Below, one piece after another: positions 35,864-44,927 of a stretch of 64,000 nucleotides of DNA. The stretch is taken from the NCBI GenBank assembly GCA_030680795.1, contig JAUXUL010000027.1:1-64000 (forward strand), written 5' to 3'. The notes under the pieces were generated by a model, which saw nothing but the letters and a program-made list of their open reading frames with translations, was not told where the DNA came from and searched no databases. The position numbers and the translations under genes are program-made. This DNA comes from Anaerolineales bacterium (GTDB taxonomy: Bacteria; Chloroflexota; Anaerolineae; Anaerolineales; Villigracilaceae). Each line of letters begins with the position of its first letter. Positions within the stretch are counted from its first letter, which is position 1.

Positions 35864-35928
35864 CGCAAAGACGCGAAGGCGAAAAGAAAATATCTTGGCG
35901 TCTTTGCGCCTTCGCGTAAAATTTTTGA
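35864..35928. repeat. Palindromic intergenic repeat (CGCAAAGACGCGAAGGCG type)
   Basis: AACGCAAAGACGCGAAGGCG at the left and CGTCTTTGCGCCTTCGCGT at the right can fold into a long imperfect hairpin between thiB and thiP. The transport operon would be transcribed through it. Confidence 0.6.
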
Positions 35929-35944
35929 GCAAGGGATATCACGA

Positions 35945-37675
35945 ATGATTGCTTTCATCAACCACACATTCACACAAGCGCGGAGAAAGTTAAATCTCCG
36001 CATCTCTGTGTTGTCATGGCGAATCGTTCTCTGGCTCGCACCGATTCTCTTTCTACTTGCATTTTTCTTCCTACCTCTTTCTAAAATCCTATCTTTTGCT
36101 TTTAATACCTCCGCCCTCAGCAAAGCGAACTTTCAACTTATACTACCCACAGTCAGTTTCACTTTTTATCAAGCGGGGCTCTCCACAATATTAACTTTCA
36201 TCCTCGGCATTCCATCAGCGATCCTATTCTCCCGTTTCAACTTTCGCGGCAAATCATTACTCCGTGCATTGACCGCCGTCCCTTTCATGCTTCCCACAGT
36301 CGTCGTCGCATCAAGTTTCAACGCATTATTGGGAACTCACGGCTGGCTTTCTTTCCTCGCTTCGGCTTTGCTCAGGGCAGGCTTTCCTCTTCCCTCTGAA
36401 TTCACTACTTCAAAAACTTTTTACTTTTTACTGATCTTGCTTGCCCACATCTTCTACAACACCACCATCGTCATTCGCATTGTCGGCAACGCCCTCTCGC
36501 GTCTCGACCCCAAACTGGAAGGAGCCGCCCGCTCCCTCGGCGCGGACTCGCTGCGGGTGTGGCGGCACATCACCCTGCCGCTCCTGCGTCCATCCCTGCT
36601 CGCCGCCGCATTGCTCGTCTTCATGTTTGACTTTACCAGTTTCGGCGTCATTCTTTTATTAGGCGGCTCGAACTTCTCCACCCTCGAAGTTGAAATTTAT
36701 CTGCGCGTGCTAAAACTTCCAAACCTGCCTCTCGCCGCATTGCTTTCCATCATCCAACTTATTTTCACGCTTATCTTTTCCATTCTTTACACGCGTATCA
36801 TCAATCAAGTGACTACCCAAACCGCACCGCGCTTCTCCACCTCGCGTCCCCCAAAAACCATCCGCAAACGCGCCTTCGTCTTTACTTTTTACTTATTACT
36901 ACTTACCTTCTTCCTTCTCCCTCTCGCCTCTCTCCCCATCCGCTCCCTCACCCGCCTCGAAGCAGATCGCGGACAACGTGACGAAGTTCAATACGGACTC
37001 ACAACCGATTACTACAAAGAACTTTTCATCAATCGGCGCGGATCATTATTTTATGTCCCGCCAATTCAAGCCGCACGAAATTCACTTGGATACGCTGGCA
37101 TAACGGTTTTACTTTCGCTTGCGCTTGGTTATCCCGCCGCGTACGCGCTCGCCAAACCGACCCGCCTCGAAAAATTTCTTGACCCTCTTATTATGCTTCC
37201 CCTCGGCGCATCTGCGGTGATGCTTGGGCTTGGATTTATTCTCTCGTTTGGTCGCGCTCTTGCTTCGCCATTTTTCGTCCCCATCGCGCATACACTTGTC
37301 GCGCTTCCATTTGTGATTCGAACTTTGCAGCCCGCGCTTGCATCCATTCCCAAGCGACTGCGTCAAGCCGCGGCAACTTTAGGCGCGTCGCCTTTTCGCG
37401 TTTGGCAGACGGTTGACTTTCCCATTCTTTCGCGCACCACGCTTAGCGCCGCAACCTTTGCATTCACGGTTTCGCTCGGCGAGTTTGGCGCGACCCTTCT
37501 GCTCACGCGTCCCGAGTATCCAACCATCCCGATTGCCATTCAACGTTTTCTTTCCCAGCCTGGCGGTCTCAATTTTGGTCAGGCGATGGCGATGGCGACT
37601 CTGCTGATGCTGCTCACCACGCTTGCAATTTTGATTATCGAAAAACTGCGCCTGCCCAATTCGGGAGAATTCTAA
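35945..37675 (+). CDS. thiP: Thiamine ABC transporter, fused double permease
   Basis: 576 residues with about twelve membrane segments and two permease domains. The EAA-type loops are LDPKLEGAARSLGADSLRVW (about residue 190) and IPKRLRQAAATLGASPFRVW (about 475), both with the conserved Gly. The fusion of two BPD domains is normal for ThiP and FbpB-type transporters. It is preceded by a palindromic repeat and followed after 1 bp by thiQ, so the two are translationally linked. Confidence 0.9.
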   Translation: MIAFINHTFTQARRKLNLRISVLSWRIVLWLAPILFLLAFFFLPLSKILSFAFNTSALSKANFQLILPTVSFTFYQAGLSTILTFILGIPSAILFSRFNFRGKSLLRALTAVPFMLPTVVVASSFNALLGTHGWLSFLASALLRAGFPLPSEFTTSKTFYFLLILLAHIFYNTTIVIRIVGNALSRLDPKLEGAARSLGADSLRVWRHITLPLLRPSLLAAALLVFMFDFTSFGVILLLGGSNFSTLEVEIYLRVLKLPNLPLAALLSIIQLIFTLIFSILYTRIINQVTTQTAPRFSTSRPPKTIRKRAFVFTFYLLLLTFFLLPLASLPIRSLTRLEADRGQRDEVQYGLTTDYYKELFINRRGSLFYVPPIQAARNSLGYAGITVLLSLALGYPAAYALAKPTRLEKFLDPLIMLPLGASAVMLGLGFILSFGRALASPFFVPIAHTLVALPFVIRTLQPALASIPKRLRQAAATLGASPFRVWQTVDFPILSRTTLSAATFAFTVSLGEFGATLLLTRPEYPTIPIAIQRFLSQPGGLNFGQAMAMATLLMLLTTLAILIIEKLRLPNSGEF

Positions 37676-37676
37676 A

Positions 37677-38720
37677 ATGCTCGAAATTCGAAACATCTTC
37701 AAAACATACGATAACAAACCACTCCTGCGCGGCATTTCATTTTCCGTTTCAAAAGGCGAGACTGTTTGTCTGCTTGGCGCATCGGGCAGCGGAAAATCAA
37801 CACTTTTGCGGATGATTGCTGGACTGGAGTTTCCTGAAAGTGGACAGTTCCTGTTTAACAAGATCGACCTCGCTCAGACTCCGCCTCACGCCCGCGACTT
37901 TGGCTTGGTCTTTCAAGACTATGGGCTTTTTCCTCACCTGAACATTTTTGACAACGTGGCGTTTGGTTTGAAAATGCGAAACGTTCCTCTCGCAAAGATA
38001 AATGCACGAGTCGCTGAGATGATGGATTTGGTCAACTTACAAGGATTTGAAAAACGTAAAGTGACTGACCTCTCAGGCGGTGAACAGCAACGTGTAGCGC
38101 TCGCCCGCGCCCTTGCCCCCCAGCCGCGCCTTTTGATGTTCGATGAACCCCTCGGCGCATTGGATAAATCGTTGAAGGAGGATTTATTGCAGGAACTACG
38201 CAGCATTTTACATAAGACAAAAATCCCCGCCATCTATGTCACACACGACCAGGACGAAGCCTTCACCATCGCAGACCACATCCTGCTCCTGCATGACGGC
38301 GAAATTATCCGCGACGGCGCGCCCGATGAAGTTTGGCAGAATCCAAATTCTGCGTATGCGGCGCGGATACTTGGCGTGGGCAATGTCATCGAAGGCGTGG
38401 TTAATTCAGCGAATAAAGTCAAAACAGAATACGGCACATTTCCTTTGAATTGCAAACACAAACATTCAAAAAGTGAAAAAGTCTCGTTGCTGCTGCAACA
38501 GTCCCCCTCTCCTTTTAGGAGAGGGGCTAGAGGTGAGGTCGAGATAAAACTCAAAGTGGAGGATGTGCTATTTAAGCGGGATCAGTTTCAGGTTAAGTCA
38601 AGAGGCGATGCCCTGAGCGGCGAAGCTTTATCGAAGGGCGGGCTTGTCATCCATCTGAAAGATGCGCCGAAAGTCGGTCAAATGATTCGCGTGTGGGTTA
38701 AGGTAGAATGTCTTGCATGA
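37677..38720 (+). CDS. thiQ: Thiamine ABC transporter, ATP-binding protein
   Basis: 347 residues. Walker A GASGSGKST, Q-loop LVFQDYGLF, signature LSGGEQQRVALARALAP, Walker B LLMFDEPLGALD and switch His in YVTHDQDEAF are all intact. The C-terminal ~110 residues form a TOBE-like part. A palindromic repeat (38502-38538) is inserted in frame there and encodes SPSPFRRGARGEV between KVSLLLQQ and IKLKVEDVLF. The ATGA overlap with the next gene shows coupling. Confidence 0.9.
   Translation: MLEIRNIFKTYDNKPLLRGISFSVSKGETVCLLGASGSGKSTLLRMIAGLEFPESGQFLFNKIDLAQTPPHARDFGLVFQDYGLFPHLNIFDNVAFGLKMRNVPLAKINARVAEMMDLVNLQGFEKRKVTDLSGGEQQRVALARALAPQPRLLMFDEPLGALDKSLKEDLLQELRSILHKTKIPAIYVTHDQDEAFTIADHILLLHDGEIIRDGAPDEVWQNPNSAYAARILGVGNVIEGVVNSANKVKTEYGTFPLNCKHKHSKSEKVSLLLQQSPSPFRRGARGEVEIKLKVEDVLFKRDQFQVKSRGDALSGEALSKGGLVIHLKDAPKVGQMIRVWVKVECLA
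38502..38538. repeat. Palindromic repeat F inside thiQ
   Basis: CCCCCTCTCC, a short loop, GGAGAGGGGCTAGAGGTGAGG. The same sequence with a different loop is at 54820-54858 inside the hydroxyproline epimerase gene, but read in a different frame. Both keep the host frame open. Confidence 0.75.
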
Positions 38721-39163
38721 AAGTCTTGAAGAAAAATCTGGCAGGTGAAGTGACCTGGCAGTATGAAGGCAGTTTATTGCGCCGCGATGAAAACTCGGTA
38801 ACGGTTGAAGCATTATTCAACCGCGATGACTTGCCTTTTATGGATATTGTTTTGAAACAAAACGACCGTTTTGTTGAAACGTTTTACAACGACAAATGGT
38901 ATAACGTTTTCGAAATTTACGACCGTGATGATGGAACGTTGAAGGGTTGGTATTGTAATCTCACAATGCCAGCCGATATTGAAGATGGCGTTGTATCTTA
39001 CGTTGACCTGGCTTTGGATCTGTGGGTGAGCGTGGATGGCAGGCAGACTGTTTTGGATGAAGGTGAGCTGGCGGAATTAAATTTAAGCGAAGAGTTTAAG
39101 AAGGAAATATTCACGGGCTTGCATGAATTACAGGCAAGGTTCAACAAAAAATCCTCCGTTTGA
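38717..39163 (+). CDS. DUF402 protein
   Basis: 148 residues from ATG 38717, which overlaps the thiQ stop as ATGA. The stretch WYNVFEIYDRDDGTLKGWYC followed by NLTMPADIEDGVVSYVDLAL is the DUF402 core. Members include nucleoside phosphatases with two metals bound by Asp and Glu residues such as those in YDRDDG and DLALD. Last gene of the thiamine operon, so it might act on a nucleotide or thiamine phosphate, but this is only a guess. Confidence 0.8.
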   Translation: MKVLKKNLAGEVTWQYEGSLLRRDENSVTVEALFNRDDLPFMDIVLKQNDRFVETFYNDKWYNVFEIYDRDDGTLKGWYCNLTMPADIEDGVVSYVDLALDLWVSVDGRQTVLDEGELAELNLSEEFKKEIFTGLHELQARFNKKSSV

Positions 39164-39177
39164 ACGGAGGATTTTTT
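39146..39177 (+). terminator. Terminator of the thiamine operon
   Basis: AATCCTCCGTT and AACGGAGGATT pair fully around TG, followed by TTTTTG. It overlaps the last codons of the DUF402 gene. Confidence 0.9.
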
Positions 39178-39190
39178 GTAGTGATTGAGA

Positions 39191-39367
39191 TTAAATCATT
39201 TGCAGGGCAAGGCTGAGCAGAGCGTCGCCATTGTTCCACAACCACCAGCCGCTAATTGCGGCGAAGCAACAACAGCAGAGCAGAACAGCAACAGTAATGC
39301 CAATGATAAGTCCTTGCTTGCTTTTTTTTGGTTCTTCACCGGGGGTGCCAGGCATTTCATCAGACAT
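39191..39367 (-). CDS. 58-residue single-pass membrane protein
   Basis: The ATG at 39367 has GGAGA seven bases upstream. The product is a short acidic and lysine-rich N-terminus (MSDEMPGTPGEEPKKSKQ), a membrane helix (LIIGITVAVLL) that runs into four Cys in a row and FAAISGWWLW, then a short tail. It follows the DUF4126 gene by 32 bp on the same strand, probably as one operon. No known family. Confidence 0.65.
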   Translation of the reverse strand: MSDEMPGTPGEEPKKSKQGLIIGITVAVLLCCCCFAAISGWWLWNNGDALLSLALQMI

Positions 39368-39399
39368 GATCTTTTCTCCTTATTATTTTATATATTATA

Positions 39400-39972
39400 T
39401 CAGGCAGTTTGCACCTTGTCTGTGCGGCGCCAGAGCCACCAAAGTACCAGTGCAAGCAGGATGATCAGGATCGTTCCCATGATGATCGGGATCATGATCG
39501 CCAGCACAGAGGCGATAAATGAGACAATGTCTTCTGCAATGGAGACGGGTAAGTTGCCTGCGCCTGCCGTGGCTGCTGTGACCGCCGGACGGACCGCTGC
39601 CGCCTTGACTGCGTGTACACTGCCTGCCATAAGCAGACCGGCCGCCAGCGCAAGCACGGGATTAATATCCGTCACAACCTTTGCACTGGCCGCGAAGGCA
39701 ATCGCTCCCGCCGCGGGGCGGACGACGGTTTGGATGATATCGTTGATGTGATTGACCGCGGGGACTTTATCAGCAATCATTTCGATGATGACCAACACGC
39801 CGAGCAGGATCAGTATCCACGGGTTGGCGATCAAGTCATAGGGTTGGCTGAGGGTGAGGGTCTTGGGGAAGTAATGCGCGATCACTCCCACAACAAGAAG
39901 CGGGATATAGGCGTTGAGTCCTGCGCTCGCCGAAAGACCGAATGCAGAAAACACACCGAGTAATAGTTCCAT
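39400..39972 (-). CDS. DUF4126 membrane protein
   Basis: 190 residues, mostly hydrophobic, with about five membrane segments. The start LLGVFSAFGLSASAGLNAYI and the later GLLMAGSVHAVKAAAVRPAV are typical of DUF4126. Function unknown; probably in the inner membrane. AAAAGGAGATAAAA before the ATG is a good ribosome site. Confidence 0.85.
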   Translation of the reverse strand: MELLLGVFSAFGLSASAGLNAYIPLLVVGVIAHYFPKTLTLSQPYDLIANPWILILLGVLVIIEMIADKVPAVNHINDIIQTVVRPAAGAIAFAASAKVVTDINPVLALAAGLLMAGSVHAVKAAAVRPAVTAATAGAGNLPVSIAEDIVSFIASVLAIMIPIIMGTILIILLALVLWWLWRRTDKVQTA

Positions 39973-39997
39973 TTTTATCTCCTTTTGTTATTGCTTC

Positions 39998-40093
39998 GTC
40001 ATTACGAGAAGGGTGTTTTCCCCGACGAAGCAATCTCCGTCATTGTGTAAGGGATTGCTTCGGGCAAAGAACCAGAGCGCCCTCGCAATGACG
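39998..40093. repeat. Dispersed repeat D (CGTCATTGCGAG...GCAATGACG), copy 1
   Basis: The outer arms CGTCATTACGAG and CCTCGCAATGACG are nearly complementary, and the inner arms GAAGCAATCTCC and GGGATTGCTTC form a second stem. The copy at 45545-45621 has the same plan. An extra GGGTGTTTTCCCC hairpin follows the left arm here. Confidence 0.7.
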
Positions 40094-40101
40094 GGTATTA
40101 T

Positions 40102-40944
40102 TTATCCCGACAATCCAGGAAACCCGCTCCATGTGCCGGTCAATTGCAGGCGCAGCAGGTCAATGCTGAGGATCATGAGTATGGCCAAAGTGAAACCTGA
40201 AAGGAACGGAAGCCAAAGCTGGCATGGGTAATCGAAGAGGTTGTCCTGTCGCATGATGATAATCCATAAAATGGCAAAGACGATCACGAGCAAAGATAAT
40301 GTGCCAAGCGCGCTGAGATATGCAATGGGATAAAGAACGATGGGACTGTCTGTGAGAATAAGCAGATTAATAAAAGCAACCAACCCGACGAGTATGCCGA
40401 AGGATTTCCATTCAAGTGCCGGGCGCTCATCCAATTCACGCCATAGGGTTTGATTGACAATGGGATACAGGGCTGCCGCGAGCGCAATCCCCATGCCACT
40501 GCCCGTGAAGAGACGCAATATATTATTTGGAACATAAAGATTGGGGATCTGATCTAATCCGCCTTGTGAGGTTTGTTTGAGCAGATATAGATAGGAATTA
40601 CTGCCGTCAATGCCAAAGGCCAGGAAGAATAAAACAAGGACTGCAATGATTCCACGTGAGGGAAGTTTACTGCGCTTACCGCTCATGAAAATTTGAAAAA
40701 TAAGCGCAAAGCCCGCCGTGTAGAATTCTCCTGTGCAGCGTGCACATAGCGGAAGTTGACGGTCGCCGATCTGGAAGGAACGCGCGTCAATGCGGTGACA
40801 GACAGCGTAACCAATTGCGTCAAATTTCCCGAGCGCGCCTTCAGGTGAAATATACATCCACGACGCAAAAGCAAGAATAGCCGCAACAGGTACGAACCAG
40901 CGCAGGATGTTCTGTAATTTTTGTCTGATTGGTTGAGTTTCCAT
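40102..40944 (-). CDS. DUF2085 membrane protein
   Basis: About 280 residues. After one membrane segment comes CHRIDARSFQIGDRQLPLCA, followed by RCTG: the DUF2085 signature with three conserved Cys and a His, and then five or six more membrane segments. The start at 40944 (METQPIRQK) is favoured over two upstream Met codons, but there is no clear ribosome site. Function unknown. Confidence 0.8.
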   Translation of the reverse strand: METQPIRQKLQNILRWFVPVAAILAFASWMYISPEGALGKFDAIGYAVCHRIDARSFQIGDRQLPLCARCTGEFYTAGFALIFQIFMSGKRSKLPSRGIIAVLVLFFLAFGIDGSNSYLYLLKQTSQGGLDQIPNLYVPNNILRLFTGSGMGIALAAALYPIVNQTLWRELDERPALEWKSFGILVGLVAFINLLILTDSPIVLYPIAYLSALGTLSLLVIVFAILWIIIMRQDNLFDYPCQLWLPFLSGFTLAILMILSIDLLRLQLTGTWSGFPGLSG

Positions 40945-41037
40945 TCTGTTCATTATATGGGCAATGATATGGGATGGCAAGAAAGATGTTAACTTTGCGG
41001 TATGATATATAAATATTCAGTTAAGGAGAATTGTCTA

Positions 41038-42120
41038 ATGAAGAAGGTTGGAATTCTCACAGGCGGCGGCGATGCGCCAGGATTGAATGCGGTCATCCGT
41101 GCGGCAGTGAAGACGGCGATCAGTGTGTATGGCTGTGAAGTTTTTGGTATCAAGAATGGATATGATGGCTTCCTTGATGAAGATGGGATCGTTCCATTAG
41201 GCATGGAAGAAGTGCGCGGAATTTTGCCGCGCGGCGGGACAATTCTCGGCACGGCAAATCGTGGGAATCCTTATGCGCGGAAATTGATCCGCGATGGCAA
41301 GGAAGTGACGATTGACGTTTCAGATGAGATCGTAAAGGGGATAAGGAAACTAAAGTTGGATGCCCTGCTCGTTTTGGGTGGTGACGGCACCTTGCATATT
41401 GCACATGAACTTGCAGAAAAAGGTGTGCCCGTGATCGGCGTCCCTAAAACAATTGACAATGATATCGGCGGCACAGAAGTCACCTTCGGGTTTGATACCG
41501 CGCTCAACATTGCTACTGAAGCATTAGACCGTCTGCATACTACAGCCGAGTCACATCACCGCGCCATGGTGCTTGAACTCATGGGGCGTGATGCGGGCTT
41601 TATTGCCTTGCAAGCGGGCATCTCTGGCGGGGCGGATGTGATCCTGATCCCTGAAATCCCATTTAAGTTTGAATGTATTATGGCTAAAATCCGTGAGCGT
41701 GCTGAGAAGGGGCGCGAATTCAGCATCCTCGCAGTGTCTGAGGGAGCAAAACCATTTGGCGGAACACAGACCTTTTCTCGCAAGGGCGATGAAATCTATG
41801 TGCCGCGGCTGGGCGGGATCGGACAGATGGTTGCGGAATATATTGAGATGCAAGGCTTCGAGTCACGCGTGACCGTTCTGGGGCATCTGCAACGAGGAGG
41901 AACGCCTACCTCGTTTGATCGCTCGCTGGCTACTCGTTATGGCGCGGCGGCTGTCCGTCTTGCGGCGCGCGGCGGGTTTGATCGCATGGTTGCATTGGAA
42001 TGCGGCAAGATCACAGATATATCCCTGGCAGAAGCAACTGCCGTTCCCAAACGTGTGAAGTTAGATAATGATGCTGTCATCACTGCTCGAAATGTTGGTA
42101 TTTCATTTGGGGATGAGTGA
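41038..42120 (+). CDS. pfkA: 6-phosphofructokinase, group III type
   Basis: 360 residues from ATG 41038, preceded by AAGGAG. Motifs: GILTGGGDAPGLN, LVLGGDGTLHIAHEL (115-119 GGDGT), PKTIDNDIGGTE (136-142), MGRDAGFIA and LGHLQRGGTPTSFDR. Gly in GGDGT points to ATP, while Lys in PKTIDND is the residue found in pyrophosphate-dependent enzymes. This combination and the length are typical of the mixed group III enzymes of Actinobacteria and others. It catalyses the committing step of glycolysis. Confidence 0.92.
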   Translation: MKKVGILTGGGDAPGLNAVIRAAVKTAISVYGCEVFGIKNGYDGFLDEDGIVPLGMEEVRGILPRGGTILGTANRGNPYARKLIRDGKEVTIDVSDEIVKGIRKLKLDALLVLGGDGTLHIAHELAEKGVPVIGVPKTIDNDIGGTEVTFGFDTALNIATEALDRLHTTAESHHRAMVLELMGRDAGFIALQAGISGGADVILIPEIPFKFECIMAKIRERAEKGREFSILAVSEGAKPFGGTQTFSRKGDEIYVPRLGGIGQMVAEYIEMQGFESRVTVLGHLQRGGTPTSFDRSLATRYGAAAVRLAARGGFDRMVALECGKITDISLAEATAVPKRVKLDNDAVITARNVGISFGDE

Positions 42121-42147
42121 GACACAACTGAAAATCCTAAAATAAAA

Positions 42148-42184
42148 AGAAGGTTGAGGCATGAAACCTCAACCTTCAAACTTT
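42148..42184. terminator. Bidirectional terminator between pfkA and the aminopeptidase gene
   Basis: AAGGTTGAGG (42150-42159) pairs with CCTCAACCTT (42167-42176). A-rich sequence lies to the left and CAAACTTTT to the right, suiting both convergent genes. Confidence 0.75.
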
Positions 42185-42202
42185 TAAACCTGCCAACTAT
42201 TT

Positions 42203-43333
42203 CTATTTCTCAAAAACGAATTGCCCGTTCTTATAGAACAATTCACCATCTACAAGGATTTCAGAATCCTTGCGCATGTCGCAGATCATATCCCAGTGGA
42301 TCGCACTCTTGTTTTTTGAACCAGTTTCGGGGTAGCCTGCTCCGAGCGCCATATGGAAGGAGCCGCCGATCTTTTCGTCAAATAGGATGTTGCCTGTAAA
42401 CTGTTGGATATCAAAATTCGTGCCGATGGCAAACTCACCGAGATGGCGTGAGCCCGCGTCACTCTCAAGCGTCTTGAGCAGGAAGTCCTGATTTTTTTCA
42501 GCTTTTGCAGCATCCACGCGCCCGTTGGAGAAAGTCAACTCTGCGCCTTCCACACTTGTGCCGCCATAGTTGGCGGGATAGGTGAACTTCACCCAACCAT
42601 TGACCGAGTCTTCGACGGGACCCGTAAAAATTTCACCATCGGGCATATTGTATATACCGAATGAGTTCATGAATGTGCGCCCCTTCACCGAAAGCGTCAG
42701 GTCTACATTGGGTCCGCGCAGAATTACCTGACTCTTGCCCATCATAAAGTCCACCGCAGATTGTTGTTTGCTTTCCATGCTCTTCCAAAAAGCGATCGGG
42801 TCATCCTCATTGATATGTATCGCGCCGAATACGAAATCTTCATATTCCTTCAGACTCATGTTGGCGTCCTGGGCATAAGCCTCAGTTGGGAAGAGGGTTG
42901 TTACCCATTTGAACGAACCATCCGCTCCACGGCGGAATTGTGCTTGCGTGATGGATGAAATTGCCTTGCTGCGGCGCTGGAGTTTTTCCGGATCAATATT
43001 CGTGGTGCCGCGTGTATTCGTCGCAGAGTGAATGCGGATGCGCCCTTCGAACTGATCATACGCCAGTTTGTAAAAAGTTGGCACAAAATCCAATTGTATG
43101 TCTTTGGCGTAGGTCAGATACATCTCATCCTGACTGAACGGCATCATGCCAGGCAGTGCCATCATCAAATGTGGATACCCGCCCTTTTCCAAAATCTGGA
43201 TATATAGTTCACGTAAGAGCGGTTCGGCGGCAGTTGTGCCTTCGAGCAGGATGCGGTCAGCGGGGAGGACGCGCGCAGAATGTTCGACTAGAACTTTTGC
43301 AAATTTTGAAACACGAGAATCAGCCACTGCCAT
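42203..43333 (-). CDS. M29-family aminopeptidase (thermophilic metalloprotease type)
   Basis: 376 residues. The M29 pattern is seen in MPDGEIFTGPVEDSVNG (metal-binding Glu residues), GASVEGAELTF-like TSVEGAELTFSNGRV, GSRHLGEFAIGTN and SAIHWDMICDM (His and Asp ligands). Members remove N-terminal residues from peptides using Co or Zn and work in the cytoplasm. AAGGAGATGG before the ATG is a strong ribosome site. Confidence 0.9.
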   Translation of the reverse strand: MAVADSRVSKFAKVLVEHSARVLPADRILLEGTTAAEPLLRELYIQILEKGGYPHLMMALPGMMPFSQDEMYLTYAKDIQLDFVPTFYKLAYDQFEGRIRIHSATNTRGTTNIDPEKLQRRSKAISSITQAQFRRGADGSFKWVTTLFPTEAYAQDANMSLKEYEDFVFGAIHINEDDPIAFWKSMESKQQSAVDFMMGKSQVILRGPNVDLTLSVKGRTFMNSFGIYNMPDGEIFTGPVEDSVNGWVKFTYPANYGGTSVEGAELTFSNGRVDAAKAEKNQDFLLKTLESDAGSRHLGEFAIGTNFDIQQFTGNILFDEKIGGSFHMALGAGYPETGSKNKSAIHWDMICDMRKDSEILVDGELFYKNGQFVFEK

Positions 43334-43498
43334 CTCCTTAAAGAAATAAGTGAGAAAATTATATCATCAGCCATCTTTCAGGCTTTTTGTTTTATTGAAT
43401 TGTAACTTTTGTCATGTGTATTTTTTATGATAAATGGATATGATAGGTAATAATTAGTGTTTTACTTGTAAAAGGTTATGCGGCAGCAAGGAGCAGAT

Positions 43499-44764
43499 AT
43501 GACAATCTCTACAAAATCTACAACAGCCTGGGCGGAAGTGGACGAAAATGGGCGCCTCATTCTTCCGCCCGAAGTTGCCCAGCAATATGGGCTGAATCCT
43601 GGCTCAAAGGTCCGCCTGGACGAAGGCACTAACTTTGTGCGTATGCATCGCCCTGTGACCCACCTCACCAAAGTTTATATTGAGCCAACCGTCGCCTGTA
43701 ACCTGGATTGCATCACCTGCTTCCGCAACGCGTGGGAACAACCCATTGGGCGCATGACCGAGGAGACATTTGAAAGCATCCTCAACGGTTTGAAGCAAAT
43801 GGATCCCATTCCAAGTGTGTATTTCGGCGGCATCGGCGAGCCGCTTTTTCATCAAAAAACCATCGAATGGATTCAGCGCGTAAAAGAGTTGGGAGTTAAA
43901 GTAGAACTCATTACCAACGGAACCATTCTCACCGAGAAAAAATCCCGCGAACTCATTGACGCAAGGCTCGATGTTCTCTGGGTTTCGCTTGATGGAGCCA
44001 CTCCCGAAGGTTTTGGCGATGTGCGCCTGGGAGCGGAACTTCCTCTTATCCTTGAAAACCTGCGCCGTCTTTTCAAAATGCGCGGCGGCGGGCACTTCCC
44101 AAAACCTGAGATCGGTGTTGCATTTGTTGCCATGAAGCGCAACATCAACGACCTGCCTAAGATCATCAAAATGGGACATACCTTCGGTGCAAAATATTAT
44201 TCCGTGAGCAACGTGCAGCCCGCTACACCCGAAATGCAGGAAGACCGTCTTTACACACGCACCATGCGTAATATTGCCTACATGCCATCGCCCATGCTCC
44301 CCAAGCTCAGTCTCCCAAAAATGGACTTCAACGAAGAGACACAAGCTGCACTCATCGAAACCTTCAACAGTGGATGTAATGTCAGCTTTGCGGGCAACAA
44401 TTGGGGTGGAGCGAACGATGTCTGCAACTTTGTCGAAAGCGGCACACTCTCCATCGCGTGGACGGGGGATGTCAGTCCCTGCTGGCCGCTGATGCACACG
44501 CACACAAGTTACCTGCATGGCAAACCGAAACTTTCCAAGAAGCATGTGATCGGAAGCATTAGAGAAAAAACCATCGAAGAGTTGTGGCTCGACCCTGCCT
44601 ACGTCAGTTATCGCGAGCGTTTGCAAAACTTTGTCTTCGCACCATGTACCTTCTGCGGCGGCTGTGACCTCTCCGAAACCAACGAAGAGGATTGCCTCGG
44701 CAATACCGATTTCCCTGTGTGCGGCGGTTGCCTTTGGGCGCAGGGGATTATTCAATGCCCATAA
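43499..44764 (+). CDS. Radical SAM maturase for tungsten oxidoreductase
   Basis: 421 residues from ATG 43499 after AAGGAG. Residues 10-50 form an AbrB-like swapped-hairpin piece (VDENGRLILPPEVAQQYGLN). The radical SAM cluster motif is ACNLDCITCFRN (C67, C71, C74), with GGIGEPLFH and LITNG nearby. The C-terminal SPASM-like region is Cys-rich (CTFCGGCDLS, CGGCLWAQGIIQC) and should hold extra Fe-S clusters. The family is a known companion of tungsten aldehyde ferredoxin oxidoreductases. Here it precedes two ubiquitin-like genes and faces the AOR gene, so it most likely acts on the tungsten cofactor or on one of those proteins. Confidence 0.88.
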   Translation: MTISTKSTTAWAEVDENGRLILPPEVAQQYGLNPGSKVRLDEGTNFVRMHRPVTHLTKVYIEPTVACNLDCITCFRNAWEQPIGRMTEETFESILNGLKQMDPIPSVYFGGIGEPLFHQKTIEWIQRVKELGVKVELITNGTILTEKKSRELIDARLDVLWVSLDGATPEGFGDVRLGAELPLILENLRRLFKMRGGGHFPKPEIGVAFVAMKRNINDLPKIIKMGHTFGAKYYSVSNVQPATPEMQEDRLYTRTMRNIAYMPSPMLPKLSLPKMDFNEETQAALIETFNSGCNVSFAGNNWGGANDVCNFVESGTLSIAWTGDVSPCWPLMHTHTSYLHGKPKLSKKHVIGSIREKTIEELWLDPAYVSYRERLQNFVFAPCTFCGGCDLSETNEEDCLGNTDFPVCGGCLWAQGIIQCP

Positions 44765-44774
44765 ACTACATCTT

Positions 44775-44862
44775 GTCATCCTGAGCGGAGCGAAGGATCT
44801 CTCATCCCAAATGTACGAGACTCTTTGGTCGCAAAGAACGTTCCCTCCGAGTGACATGGCAT
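44775..44862. repeat. Dispersed repeat G (CATCCTGAGCGGAGCGAAGG type)
   Basis: The sequence CATCCTGAGCGGAGCGAAGG, then ATCTC, a spacer and CCCTCCGAGTGACATGG forms an imperfect inverted repeat in the gap between the maturase and the first ubiquitin-like gene. Only one copy is in the window, so the repeat status rests on its palindromic form and on memory of similar sequences. Confidence 0.45.
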
Positions 44863-44927
44863 TATTGAGATAAGTTCTACATGTAATAACCACCCTGCAT
44901 TTGGTATACTCTCGTTGGGAGAGAAAA

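Noticed and set aside
43604-44893. A 429-codon minus-strand open frame opposite the radical SAM gene
   Set aside because: Its sequence is the mirror of the maturase gene and includes repeat G at its start. No protein family is recognisable, while the plus strand is a clear radical SAM protein.
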